This document shows positions 33,039 through 41,686 of a DNA stretch of 64,000 nt, piece after piece (the first letter of the stretch is position 1; every line of letters begins with the position of its first letter). The translations under genes were made by a program, and so were the position numbers. The notes beneath the pieces were generated by a model. It made no database searches. It was not told the DNA's origin and saw only the letters and a program-made list of their open reading frames with translations. The stretch is taken from contig NZ_JAUTXR010000195.1 of assembly GCF_030658505.1 (NCBI RefSeq), positions 186,001 to 250,000 of the forward strand. Direction: 5' to 3'. This stretch comes from Stenotrophomonas raiganjensis (SeqCode) (lineage in GTDB: Bacteria > Pseudomonadota > Gammaproteobacteria > Xanthomonadales > Xanthomonadaceae).

Positions 33039-34229
33039 GTGAAGACGATGCACAAGCACATCCTTGCCGTGGCACTGGCCATGGCAACCGCACCGGCGTG
33101 GGCCGGTGATACCTGCCAGCTGGACAATGGCTTCGGCGGCGTGTCCAACGGCGGCGCCAGCGCCGGTGGTGCTGCCTCGCTGGCCTGTGGCAATGGTGCC
33201 GATGCCAGCGGCGATCTGTCGGCGGCCGTCGGCACCGGCGCCAGTGCCAGCGGCACCGGCAGCACGGCGATCGGTGCAGCCAGCAGCGCCTCTGGCGACC
33301 AGAGCGCCGCCGTGGGCGTGGGCGCCTCGGCATCCGGCGCCAACAGCGCGGCGATCGGCGACAGCGCCACTGCCAGTGGTGACTTCAGCAGTGCCAGCGG
33401 CTCCGGCAGCTCCGCGACGGGCTCGTTCTCCACCGCCTCCGGTGCTGGCAGCAACGCCACGGGCGAAAACAGCACCGCGCTGGGCAGCCTGTCCGAAGCC
33501 AGTGGCAACAACAGCAGCGCCGTGGGCAATGGTGCCATCGCCTCTGCGAACGACAGCGTCGCACTGGGCAATGGCTCCGTCGCCGACCGGGCCAGTTCGG
33601 TATCGGTGGGCAGCGCCGGCAACGAACGCCAGTTGACCAACGTGGCCGCCGCCACACAGGGCACCGATGCGGTGAACCTCAGTCAGATGAACACCGCCAA
33701 TGCCAACACGCTGTCCTCGGCCAACAGCTATGCCGATGCGCGGGCCACAGCGACCATCAACTCCGTCAACGCCTACACCGACGCGAGCAGCGCCGCGGCA
33801 GTGACGACCTCGAAGGCCTACACCGATGCCAGCAGCGCAACCACGCTCTCCTCGGCCAACTCCTATACCGATACGAAGTCCGCGCAGGCAGTGACGACGG
33901 CCAATGCCTACACCGACCAGCGCCTGGCGCAGTTCGCGCTTGACAACAACGGGTTGAAACAGGAGATGGAGCGCCGCCTGCGCCACCAGGACCAGCGCAT
34001 CGATCGCATGGGGGCGATGAGTTCGGCGATGTTGAACATGGCCATCAACGCTGCCGGCTCACAGAGCCCGCGTGGTCGTATTGCCGTGGGTGCCGGCTTC
34101 CAGGGGGGCGAGCAGGCGTTGTCGATCGGCTACGGCAAGCGCATCGGCGAACGCGCCTCCTTCTCACTGGGCGGCGCCTTCAGCAATGGCGAGAAGTCTG
34201 CAGGCATGGGCTTCGGCGTGGACCTGTGA
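33039..34229 (+). CDS. YadA-like trimeric autotransporter adhesin
   Basis: 396 aa from the GTG at 33039 (GGGGG four bases upstream); ATGs at 33021 and 33048 are alternatives. Signal peptide MHKHILAVALAMATAPAWA. The head has at least eleven YadA-type units of about 14 residues (SxAxGxxAxASG, for example SAAIGDSATASGDF). A neck follows (VSVGSAGNERQLTNVAAATQGTDAVNLSQM), then a stalk with repeated (A/S)YTDxxS units, and a 70-residue YadA anchor (RIDRMGAMSSAMLNMAINA to MGFGVDL). It forms a trimeric surface fibre that self-inserts in the outer membrane. It is short for the family. Followed by a terminator. Confidence 0.92.
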   Translation: MKTMHKHILAVALAMATAPAWAGDTCQLDNGFGGVSNGGASAGGAASLACGNGADASGDLSAAVGTGASASGTGSTAIGAASSASGDQSAAVGVGASASGANSAAIGDSATASGDFSSASGSGSSATGSFSTASGAGSNATGENSTALGSLSEASGNNSSAVGNGAIASANDSVALGNGSVADRASSVSVGSAGNERQLTNVAAATQGTDAVNLSQMNTANANTLSSANSYADARATATINSVNAYTDASSAAAVTTSKAYTDASSATTLSSANSYTDTKSAQAVTTANAYTDQRLAQFALDNNGLKQEMERRLRHQDQRIDRMGAMSSAMLNMAINAAGSQSPRGRIAVGAGFQGGEQALSIGYGKRIGERASFSLGGAFSNGEKSAGMGFGVDL

Positions 34230-34242
34230 CGCGATGAGGGCG

Positions 34243-34267
34243 CAGGGGGCGGGCTCCGCCCCCTGTT
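34243..34267 (+). terminator. Terminator after the trimeric adhesin gene
   Basis: Perfect 10-bp stem CAGGGGGCGG-gct-CCGCCCCCTG followed by TT, 13 nt after the stop. Confidence 0.75.
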
Positions 34268-34384
34268 CAGCCATCAACCGCTGCGAACGTGCAGCAAACG
34301 GCATGCTGCGTCGCAAGGTGCCACCCACCATTCGCACTGGTACGGTCCAACCCGTTGCACCACCACCGACGGGGAGAGACGACG

Positions 34385-35959
34385 ATGCGCAAGGCAGTGC
34401 TGCTGTTGATCCTGCTGGCCGGCCTGGCGCCGACCGCCTGGGCCGCCACGGTCAAGACCGCCCACCGCACCATTCCCAGCTGGGATGGAACGCCTCTCGG
34501 GGCCTTCGTCATCGAACCGCAGGACGCGGGCAGCGGACGCTATCCGCTGCTGGTGATGCCCAGCAGCTGGGCGGTGCCCAGCGTGGAATACGTGGGCGTG
34601 GCGCAGTCGCTGGCGCGGCGCGGCTATGTGGTGATCAGCTACAGCTCGCGTGGCTTCTGGGAGTCCGGCGGCAGCATCGACATCGCTGGCCCGGCCACGG
34701 TCGAAGATGTCAGCGCCCTGATCGATTGGGCGCTGGACAACACCCGCGCCGACCCGGCCCGGATCGGCGTTTCGGGCATTTCCTATGGCGCGGGCACCAG
34801 CCTGCTGGCGGCGGCACGCGATCCGCGCATCAAGGCCGTGGCAGCACTCAGCGGCTGGGCCGACCTGCAGGCCTCGCTGTACAGCAACGACACCCCGAGC
34901 GCACAGGGCATCGCCCTGCTGGTGGCGGCCGGACTGGTGACCGGACGTGCCGGCTCGGAGCTGGCCACGATCAACCGCAATGTGCTGGTCGGCAACTACC
35001 AGGGCGCCGTGGATTCGCTGCTGCCGGTGGCAGCGCAACGCAGTCCCGCAGCCAGCATCGACGAGATCAACGCCAACCAGCCGGCGGTGTTCCTGGCCAA
35101 CGCCTTCAACGACAGCCTGTTCCCGCCCGGCCAGCTGGTGGATTTCTTCAACCGCCTGAAAGGCCCCAAGCAGCTGCAGCTGCGCCACGGTGACCACGCA
35201 CTCAACGAGGCGTTCGGTGCGCTGGGCGTCTCCAACGAAGTCTATGACCAGGTGGGCGACTGGTTCGACCACTATCTGAAGGCCGTGGCCAATGGCGTCG
35301 ACCGCCAGCCCGCCGTGCAGCTGAAGTCACAGAAGGGCAGCTGGAGTCGCTATCCGGATTGGCAGGCGACCAGCAAGGGCGCGGTGAGCTACGGGTTGAC
35401 CGCACCCTCCGGCCTGCTGCTGCCCACCGGTGGCCTGGCCGAGAACGGCGGCGCCACCGGTTGGAACTACCGGATCGGCAGTGGCCTGCTGACCGCAGCC
35501 AATTCCGGTGTGGCGATGGCGTCGGGCGCGCTGCAGATGATCAACCTGCCGCCAGGCGCGTACGTGCCGTTCGTCGGGCGCGGTGCTGCCGGTGTCTGGC
35601 AAGGGCCGATCCAGTGGAGCGCCAAGCGCCTGGACGGGGCACCGGAAGTGCGCCTGACGGTCACGCCCAGCCGCGCGGATACCACGCTGTATGCCTACCT
35701 GTATGCGGAGGATGTGCTGGGCAACGGCCAGCTGATCAGCCACAAGCCGTATACGCTGCGCGGCGCCACGCCGGGCCAGCCGAAGACGCTCGATCTGCGG
35801 CTGGAGGCGAGCAGCTGGAACCTTCCGGCCGGCAGCCGCCTGACCCTGGTGGTCGATACCGTGGACCTACGCTACGCGGGCATCAGCCAGCTGGGTGGGG
35901 CGGTGTCCTTCAGCTCGCCGGCCAACGCGCCTTCGATGCTGAAGGTGCCGCTGCATTGA
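34385..35959 (+). CDS. Secreted S15-type alpha/beta hydrolase (CocE/NonD-like)
   Basis: 524 aa; signal peptide MRKAVLLLILLAGLAPTAWA; start chosen for the GGGGAGA ribosome site. The alpha/beta hydrolase core (residues 35-300) has nucleophile Ser133 in VSGISYGAGTS, Asp243 in AFNDSLFPP and His271 in RHGDHAL. A C-terminal jelly-roll domain (about 340-524) is typical of X-Pro dipeptidyl-peptidase/CocE proteins. It may cleave peptides, esters or beta-lactams. A hairpin follows the stop. It stands between the adhesin and the S41-type peptidase, both also exported. Confidence 0.88.
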   Translation: MRKAVLLLILLAGLAPTAWAATVKTAHRTIPSWDGTPLGAFVIEPQDAGSGRYPLLVMPSSWAVPSVEYVGVAQSLARRGYVVISYSSRGFWESGGSIDIAGPATVEDVSALIDWALDNTRADPARIGVSGISYGAGTSLLAAARDPRIKAVAALSGWADLQASLYSNDTPSAQGIALLVAAGLVTGRAGSELATINRNVLVGNYQGAVDSLLPVAAQRSPAASIDEINANQPAVFLANAFNDSLFPPGQLVDFFNRLKGPKQLQLRHGDHALNEAFGALGVSNEVYDQVGDWFDHYLKAVANGVDRQPAVQLKSQKGSWSRYPDWQATSKGAVSYGLTAPSGLLLPTGGLAENGGATGWNYRIGSGLLTAANSGVAMASGALQMINLPPGAYVPFVGRGAAGVWQGPIQWSAKRLDGAPEVRLTVTPSRADTTLYAYLYAEDVLGNGQLISHKPYTLRGATPGQPKTLDLRLEASSWNLPAGSRLTLVVDTVDLRYAGISQLGGAVSFSSPANAPSMLKVPLH

Positions 35960-35963
35960 GGCC

Positions 35964-35993
35964 ATGCCGTGCCTGTCGCGGCGGGCACGGCAT
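35964..35993. terminator. Hairpin after the S15-type hydrolase gene
   Basis: Perfect 10-bp stem ATGCCGTGCC / GGCACGGCAT with a 10-nt loop, 5 nt past the stop codon. It has no long T-run. Confidence 0.5.
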
Positions 35994-36046
35994 TCCCGCG
36001 TGGAAAGCTGCGACACTGGAGTCTGATCCAGTGGAGGGGCGAATCC

Positions 36047-37498
36047 ATGGTCATAGCGATGCTGCTGCTCGGTGCAGTGCTTGCTGTACCCGGCGCACAA
36101 TCTGCGACCAGTGACTGGTCGGGCACGCTGTTGAAGGATCTGGACGCGGCCGACATCGCAATGCGCGGCAGTCATCCCGGGGCCGTTGACCTGCAGAATC
36201 CCGGGTTTGGCACCCAACTGGATGCTGCGCTGGCGCTGGCGCGCGCGCGGGCAGCAACGACCGACAGCTTCGCGGGTTACTGGTGGGCGATGAAGGGCTA
36301 TGCGGCGTCCTTCAACGATGGGCATGTGAGCCTCAATGCGCTTGCCGACGCCCCTGAGTTGCCGACGCAATGGCCGGGCTTCCTGACCGGTTTCGACGGT
36401 GATGCCCAGCGGGTCATGACCACCGACGGTGGCGCCGGGCGTCCGCCGCTGGGCGCTCGATTGCTGTCGTGTGATGGTGTCGATGCACAAACGCTGGCTG
36501 CGCGCCGCGTTGGTGACTTCAGCGGGCGCTGGAACCTGCAGGCCAGCCGCATCCATGGCGGCGGTGAAGTGCTGCTGGAGCAGGGCAATCCCTACGTGCC
36601 CACGCTGCACGCCTGCCTGTTCCGGGTGGATGGACATGAGACGTCGTATGCGCTGCAGTGGCAGCCGCTGGCGGCGGCCGAACGCAAGGACCGCCTGGCA
36701 GATACCCGGCGCAGCTTCCGCCCGGCCAATGGCTGGCACACGCTGCCCAAGGGGGGCTACTGGATCACCACCAGCAGCTTCAACGCCGACCCGACGCAGC
36801 AGAACTTCAAGCAATTGACCGCCCTGCTTGAGCAGCTTGCTCCGAGAGCCGAAGCGCTGCGGCAGGCGCCGCTGATCGTGCTGGACGTGCGCGGCAACAG
36901 TGGCGGTGCTTCGCAATGGAGCATCGAACTGGCGCGATTGATCTGGGGCCGTGCCGCCGTGGACGCGCTGCCCGACCACAGCGGGGTCGAATGGCGGACG
37001 TCGGCGGCCAATATCGCCCAGCTGCGCAGCTTCCAGCAGAAGCTGAAGCAGGCGCCGGATGCATCGCCAGAGCTGCTTGGCATGCTGGATACCGTGACGG
37101 AAGGGATGGCACTGGCACGTGCTCGTGGCGAGGCGCTGTGGCGCCAGCCCACGGACGGCACGGTCGCGACGGCGCCCCCGGCAGTGCCTGCCGGTCCAGT
37201 GCACAGCGGCCGGGTAGTGGTTGTGGCGGATGCAGCCTGTGGCTCCGCCTGCCTGGATGCGCTGGACCTGTGGAAGCGGCTGGGTGCGCTGCAGGTGGGC
37301 GTGGAGACCTCGGCCGACAGCCTGTACATGGATGTGCGGCCGGAGCGACTTCCCAGCGGGCTGGCGAGGATCTCGGTGCCGATGAAGGTGTTCCGCGGGC
37401 GGGTGCGCGGTTCGAACCAACCGCACGTGCCTGATCATCGCTACCCGGGCGACATGCGTGATACGCCGGCACTGGAAGCGTGGCTGACGCAACGGTAG
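36047..37498 (+). CDS. Secreted S41-family peptidase-like protein
   Basis: 483 aa from the ATG at 36047 (GGAGGGG upstream). Signal peptide MVIAMLLLGAVLAVPGAQSA. The S41 core is seen in PLIVLDVRGNSGGASQWS (about residues 280-297) and in VVVVADAACGSACLDALDL (about 388-407), where GSAC corresponds to the catalytic serine loop of tail-specific proteases. An N-terminal helical domain has the family's SFNDGHVSL segment. No PDZ domain is obvious. Probably periplasmic or secreted. The next gene starts 46 nt later with a very good ribosome site and may be co-transcribed. Confidence 0.8.
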   Translation: MVIAMLLLGAVLAVPGAQSATSDWSGTLLKDLDAADIAMRGSHPGAVDLQNPGFGTQLDAALALARARAATTDSFAGYWWAMKGYAASFNDGHVSLNALADAPELPTQWPGFLTGFDGDAQRVMTTDGGAGRPPLGARLLSCDGVDAQTLAARRVGDFSGRWNLQASRIHGGGEVLLEQGNPYVPTLHACLFRVDGHETSYALQWQPLAAAERKDRLADTRRSFRPANGWHTLPKGGYWITTSSFNADPTQQNFKQLTALLEQLAPRAEALRQAPLIVLDVRGNSGGASQWSIELARLIWGRAAVDALPDHSGVEWRTSAANIAQLRSFQQKLKQAPDASPELLGMLDTVTEGMALARARGEALWRQPTDGTVATAPPAVPAGPVHSGRVVVVADAACGSACLDALDLWKRLGALQVGVETSADSLYMDVRPERLPSGLARISVPMKVFRGRVRGSNQPHVPDHRYPGDMRDTPALEAWLTQR

Positions 37499-37543
37499 GC
37501 ACGTGGGCCCTGCACCGGGATGCATCCTGAAGGAGAAGACCGT

Positions 37544-38449
37544 ATGAGCACTGTCACCCCGGATCCTGACGCGCGGGCAAAGCAGAGCGGAGCACTCCGC
37601 CGCTGGCTGCTGGCACTGGGCGCGCTGCTTGGCGTGGCCATGCTGGTCTACCTGGCCAGTGCACTGCTGCCACTGGCCAGGCCACGAGGGCTGTACGCGG
37701 GCATGGGCGTGATGATGATGCTTCCCATCCTGTTGCTATGCTTGGCATTGGCCGCATGCCTGGGTGCTGCTGCGGTCGCGGCGATCGCCTGGTGGGCGGG
37801 GCTTCGACGGTTTGGCCTCGTCTTCGTGGCGCTGCTGGCCGCACTGTTCAGTGCCGCCAGCTTCATCGCCGGCTTCGATTCGCCGCTGTTCGACCCGTTG
37901 GCGATGTCGCGCCAGGAGCTCACTGCGAGAGAGGCGGCGCTCGAAACGATGAATGCACATCGGGCGCGCCTGCAACCGGCCATCGAACAGGACGATCTGT
38001 CCAGCCTGCAGGCGGCGCTGGCCGCCAACGACCCGACGCTGACGCCGGCGCAGCTGCTCTGCCTGGTGCGGACCGACGTCATCGAAGGCCATCGCGGCGA
38101 GGGCCTGCCGCCAGTGAGTGCCGAGCGCTACCGGTTCCTGCAGGCCGTGGCGGATGCCGCCTGGAACCGGGAAGTTGCGCTGCAAGGGCGTCGTGCGATC
38201 GGCCTGCTGGCCATCGACGCCTCACTGCGTCATGGCACGGTGGAGGACGTGGAGCAGTGGCTCAAGCGCGGTGTCGACCCGAGAAATGTCCTCTGGGACA
38301 GGTATGTATCCGCACTGACAGACCCTGCCGGCATGTGCAGGACCTTCGTGCGTTGGGCGTTGAGCGCTGCGGACCTGAGCGAACACGACCCGGAGCGCAA
38401 GCGTGACCTGCTTTTCAAGTTCGGTGTCGAGGCGCCTCCGGCCTGGTAG
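37544..38449 (+). CDS. Membrane protein with cytosolic helical domain, unknown
   Basis: 301 aa; AAGGAGAAG sits ideally before the ATG at 37544. Three hydrophobic segments occupy the first 115 residues (WLLALGALLGVAMLVYLAS, MLPILLLCLALAACLGAAAVAAIAWW, LVFVALLAALFSAASFIAG). The remaining 190 residues are helical and charged, with ankyrin-like spacing (EDVEQWLKRGVDPRNVLWDRYVSAL). No family recognised. Confidence 0.75.
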   Translation: MSTVTPDPDARAKQSGALRRWLLALGALLGVAMLVYLASALLPLARPRGLYAGMGVMMMLPILLLCLALAACLGAAAVAAIAWWAGLRRFGLVFVALLAALFSAASFIAGFDSPLFDPLAMSRQELTAREAALETMNAHRARLQPAIEQDDLSSLQAALAANDPTLTPAQLLCLVRTDVIEGHRGEGLPPVSAERYRFLQAVADAAWNREVALQGRRAIGLLAIDASLRHGTVEDVEQWLKRGVDPRNVLWDRYVSALTDPAGMCRTFVRWALSAADLSEHDPERKRDLLFKFGVEAPPAW

Positions 38450-38621
38450 CGCGGAAGGCGCAATCATCCATGCCTTCAGTACGGCCGATCATGCCCGGAG
38501 CCTGAGGGCTATGAGCAATGGGCATGACTGCGCCGATACCCGGCATGCCCGCGATGCCTACACTGCTTCCGGGCCATCGAGGGTCCGTTGAGAAAGCTGC
38601 ATGCACACATGGAGCATGGGT

Positions 38622-39113
38622 ATGAAGTTCTCGCCGTTGGGCGCGGCGCTGCCATGGGTGCTCGCGTTGGCTGGCATTCCCGCCGCAAGTGTCAGTGCGG
38701 GACCGATCGCGGGTACGACGTCCGCCATTGTGGTTGCGAAGGCCAGGTACGCCTCGGATTCGCTGGAGGCAGGCTATATCGTCGATTGGATCAAACGGAA
38801 CTCGCCGGCCTATGCACCGGCATTGCAGACCGGTGAGCTGACTCTCACTCATACCTACCCGCCGGCAGGCAACCTGAAGCCGGCCGCCGCGGCGGGCCCG
38901 CCCGTCCCACTGCCTGCACGCGGGGTGGAGGGCGAGGTCATCTCGATCTCCAACACATTGCCGAGCGGCGCTTCCGAGTCGTGGACATACCGGTGGACGA
39001 GTGGCGCATGGAAGTTGATCAAATACAGTTTCGATGCATGCCAGGGCCCGGCCAGCATCGGTGCGAAAGGATCCGACACGGCGATCGCGGCGAAGGGCCC
39101 CTGCATCGACTGA
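38622..39113 (+). CDS. Small secreted protein, unknown
   Basis: 163 aa from the ATG at 38622, which has GGAG seven bases upstream and begins a signal peptide (MKFSPLGAALPWVLALAGIPAA). Two earlier in-frame ATGs (38601, 38616) are less likely. The mature protein has a single cysteine pair near its end (FDACQGPAS...AAKGPCID), perhaps a disulfide, and strands around SESWTYRWTSGAWKLIKYS. Possibly a small pilin- or lectin-like exported protein; no family recognised. Confidence 0.65.
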   Translation: MKFSPLGAALPWVLALAGIPAASVSAGPIAGTTSAIVVAKARYASDSLEAGYIVDWIKRNSPAYAPALQTGELTLTHTYPPAGNLKPAAAAGPPVPLPARGVEGEVISISNTLPSGASESWTYRWTSGAWKLIKYSFDACQGPASIGAKGSDTAIAAKGPCID

Positions 39114-39166
39114 GGGCGAGCGGTCCCGATCAGGACGGGAACCGCGCCTGCGGCAGGACAGCGGCA

Positions 39167-39191
39167 CCCCGGGAGATCACCGCTCCCGGGG
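39167..39191. terminator. Hairpin between convergent genes
   Basis: Perfect 9-bp stem CCCCGGGAG-atcaccg-CTCCCGGGG in the 130-bp gap between the small secreted protein and acyl-CoA ligase genes. Confidence 0.5.
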
Positions 39192-39243
39192 CACTGCTTC
39201 GCACCTGGCCGCGCGAACGGTGACATCGGCGAACAGGTGACGA

Positions 39244-40878
39244 TCACGCACGACCGGACGCGGCCACCGGATCATGCAGCCCACGCAACTTCTTCTTGTT
39301 GATCTTGCCCACGCTGGTCCGTTCGATCGAATCCACGAAGCGGACCCGCTCTGGAATTGCATAGCGTGAGATGTCCCCGGCGCGGCTGCGGGCGGCGATC
39401 AGTTCGATGATCTCCGCTTCCGTGACGTCACGGCCGGCCTGCCGGACCACCAGTGGCAGCGGCCGCTCGCCCCATTTCGCATCGGCAATGCCGATCACGG
39501 CGACCTCGCTGACCGCCGGATGCAGGGCGATGATGTCTTCCAGCGCCAACGAGGAAATCCATTCGCCGCCGGTCTTGATCACATCCTTGATGCGATCGGT
39601 CACGCGCAGGTAGCCGCCGCTGTCGATGTTGCCGATATCGCCGGTATGCAGATAGCCACCGGCCCACAGCGCCTTGGAGGCCTCCGGATCGTGCAGGTAG
39701 CCCTCGGTCAGCCACGGTGCGCGGACCACCACCTCACCGGTGGCAATGCCATCGTGGGCGACGTCGCCCATGTCCGGGTCGACGATGCGCAGGTCGACCA
39801 GCGGCACCGGAATGCCGGCCTTGGTGCGCAGCGAAAGAACGTCCTCTGGATCGGTCACGGCATCCGGATCGATCTGGGCCAGGGTAAGCAACGGGCAGGT
39901 CTCGGACATGCCGTAGCCCCCGAAGATGTCGATACCGCGTGCCAACGCCCGCTGCACGAGTGCGCGCGGCAGCGCGGCGCCACCGATGATCACCTTCCAG
40001 CGGCCCAGATCGGTATCCGCCGCCAGCGGGTGCTCCAGCAGCATGTGCAGGATGGTCGGCACGCAGTGCGAGAACGTCACCTTTTCGCGGGCGATCAGTG
40101 CCAGCAGCTGGGCCGGCTGGTAGCGCCCCGGGTAGACCTGCTTGATGCCAAGCAGCGTGGCCACGTAGGGCAGGCCCCAGGCGTGCACATGGAACATGGG
40201 GGTGATCGGCATGTAGACATCGCCACGATGCAGGCGCCCCTGGCTGGCCGCGCTGCCAAGCGCGGCCATGCCCGTCAGCGAATGCAGCACCAGCTGCCGA
40301 TGGCTGAAACTCACGCCCTTGGGCAGGCCGGTGGTACCGGTGGTGTAGAACACCGTGGCGCGGGTGTTCTCGTCGAAATCCGGAAACCGGGTGATCGCTG
40401 GCGCTGCGCGCAGGCCGGCCTCGTACTCGGTCACGAAGCCTTCCGGCACCGCGCCGCCGGCATCATCCAGCAGCACCCGCGTGCGCAGGTCCGGCACCTG
40501 CTCGTCGATCCCTTCCAGGATCGGCAGGAACTCGCGATTGGCGAGGATCACCCGCGCGCCGCTGTGGTTCAGCGTGTAGGCAATCTGCTCGGGTGCCAGG
40601 CGGACGTTCACCATCATCAGCACCGCACCGATCATCGGAACGGCAAAGTAGGCCTCCAGGTAGCGGTTGCTGTCCCAGTCCATCACCGCCACGGTGTCGC
40701 CATGCTTGACCCCGAGCGAGGCCAGCAGGCCTGCCAGCTGGCCGATCCGCGCCTGCAGGGTGCGGTAGTCGAAGCGGACCGAATCGCCGTAGACGATTTC
40801 CTGGTCCGGGTTCACTGCCAGGGGCGTGTGCAGCAACTGCTTGATCAGCAGCGGGTAGGCGGAGGCGCCGGATGTCAT
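39244..40878 (-). CDS. Fatty acyl-CoA ligase (AMP-binding family)
   Basis: 544 aa, the size of medium/long-chain acyl-CoA ligases and well short of acetyl-CoA synthetase (about 650). ATP-binding motif TTGTTGLPKG at residues 179-188; FGGYGMSETCP, YLHTGDIGNID and RVTDRIKDVIKTGGEWIS in order; C-terminal catalytic lysine region SVGKINKKKLR. It activates a carboxylic acid to its CoA thioester for beta-oxidation. The AlkK-like subgroup handles medium chains, but chain length is not readable. It is divergent from a CrbR-like response regulator, with a perfect 16-bp palindrome 76 bp upstream of its start. Confidence 0.9.
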   Translation of the reverse strand: MTSGASAYPLLIKQLLHTPLAVNPDQEIVYGDSVRFDYRTLQARIGQLAGLLASLGVKHGDTVAVMDWDSNRYLEAYFAVPMIGAVLMMVNVRLAPEQIAYTLNHSGARVILANREFLPILEGIDEQVPDLRTRVLLDDAGGAVPEGFVTEYEAGLRAAPAITRFPDFDENTRATVFYTTGTTGLPKGVSFSHRQLVLHSLTGMAALGSAASQGRLHRGDVYMPITPMFHVHAWGLPYVATLLGIKQVYPGRYQPAQLLALIAREKVTFSHCVPTILHMLLEHPLAADTDLGRWKVIIGGAALPRALVQRALARGIDIFGGYGMSETCPLLTLAQIDPDAVTDPEDVLSLRTKAGIPVPLVDLRIVDPDMGDVAHDGIATGEVVVRAPWLTEGYLHDPEASKALWAGGYLHTGDIGNIDSGGYLRVTDRIKDVIKTGGEWISSLALEDIIALHPAVSEVAVIGIADAKWGERPLPLVVRQAGRDVTEAEIIELIAARSRAGDISRYAIPERVRFVDSIERTSVGKINKKKLRGLHDPVAASGRA

Positions 40879-40953
40879 GGGGTGTCCTCATGGGCGACGA
40901 AGCGTTGGCCGCCCTTCATGCCGCCACACTAGCCGCCTGCCCGTGCAGCGCCA

Positions 40954-40969
40954 GCGTACCTAGGTACGC
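40954..40969. promoter_or_regulatory. Perfect palindrome GCGTACCTAGGTACGC, putative CrbR operator
   Basis: A 16-bp perfect palindrome between the acyl-CoA ligase gene (start 40878) and the response-regulator gene (start 41008). Its core ACCTAGGT is also the core of the palindrome at 48722-48735 in the TonB receptor/esterase promoter region. NarL/LuxR-type regulators such as the adjacent one bind short palindromes of this kind. Confidence 0.65.
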
Positions 40970-41007
40970 CTTCCCAATGGCGGGTGATTTGCTACTCTCG
41001 CCTGGAC

Positions 41008-41682
41008 ATGCCGAGCCTGCTCATCGCCGATGACCATCCTTTGTTCCGCGCCGCGCTGCACCGTGCGGCCGAGGAGGCGGTCGCCGATCTGCAGATCAGC
41101 GAGGCCGACTCGTTGGACAGCGTGCTGGAAGTACTTGAGCGCCAGCAGATCGACCTGATGCTGCTGGACCTGCACATGCCGGGCAACCACGGGCTGGCCG
41201 GACTGGCGACCCTGCGTGCGCTGCAGCCGGGGTTGGCGATCGTCATCGTATCGGCCAATGAAGAACCGCAGGTGATCCGTCGTGCCATCGACCTTGGCGC
41301 TGCCGCCTACCTGCCCAAGAGTTCGGGCCTGAACGAACTGCAGGCAGCCCTGCAGTCGGTGCTCGACGGCGAGCGCTGGATCCCGGCGCTGCTGCGCGAG
41401 CCGGTGGCGCGGGTGGTGCCCTTCAGCAAGGATGCCGATCTGGCCGCACGGCTGGCCAGCCTGTCGGCGCATCAGTACCGGGTGCTGAACCTGGTGGCCG
41501 AAGGCCTGCTCAACAAGCAGATTGCCGATCGGCTTGGGGTGCAGCTGCGAACGGTCAAGGCACACATGACCCGCATCATGGAGCGGCTCGGGGTGCGCAA
41601 TCGCGCGCAGGCCATCCGGGTGCTGCATGAAATGGGGCTGGCCGATCCCTCCCGGCAGATCGAGAACGTACCGGACGCCTGA
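41008..41682 (+). CDS. CrbR-like NarL/LuxR-family response regulator
   Basis: 224 aa from the ATG at 41008 (MPSLLIADDHPLFR). Receiver domain residues 1-115 with phosphoacceptor Asp54 in LMLLDLHMPG and conserved Lys in YLPKSSG. A LuxR helix-turn-helix lies at about 150-212: LSAHQYRVLNLVAEGLLNKQIADRLG, RTVKAHMTRIMERLGV. CrbR-type regulators pair with a transporter-linked kinase (CrbS) to switch on acetate and acyl-CoA metabolism in Vibrio and Pseudomonas. Here the CrbS-like gene lies immediately downstream on the other strand, stop codons 4 nt apart. Confidence 0.88.
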   Translation: MPSLLIADDHPLFRAALHRAAEEAVADLQISEADSLDSVLEVLERQQIDLMLLDLHMPGNHGLAGLATLRALQPGLAIVIVSANEEPQVIRRAIDLGAAAYLPKSSGLNELQAALQSVLDGERWIPALLREPVARVVPFSKDADLAARLASLSAHQYRVLNLVAEGLLNKQIADRLGVQLRTVKAHMTRIMERLGVRNRAQAIRVLHEMGLADPSRQIENVPDA

Positions 41683-41686
41683 TCCT

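Noticed and set aside
33180..33560. Short repeated DNA units in the adhesin gene, considered as a satellite or CRISPR
   Set aside because: They encode YadA-type head repeats in one open frame.
37404..37426. GGTTCGAACC block resembling a tRNA T-arm
   Set aside because: It lies in frame inside the S41-type peptidase gene and no cloverleaf can be drawn around it.
34274..37525. Two long minus-strand frames opposite the S15 and S41 genes
   Set aside because: Both are shadows; catalytic motifs and signal peptides are on the plus strand.
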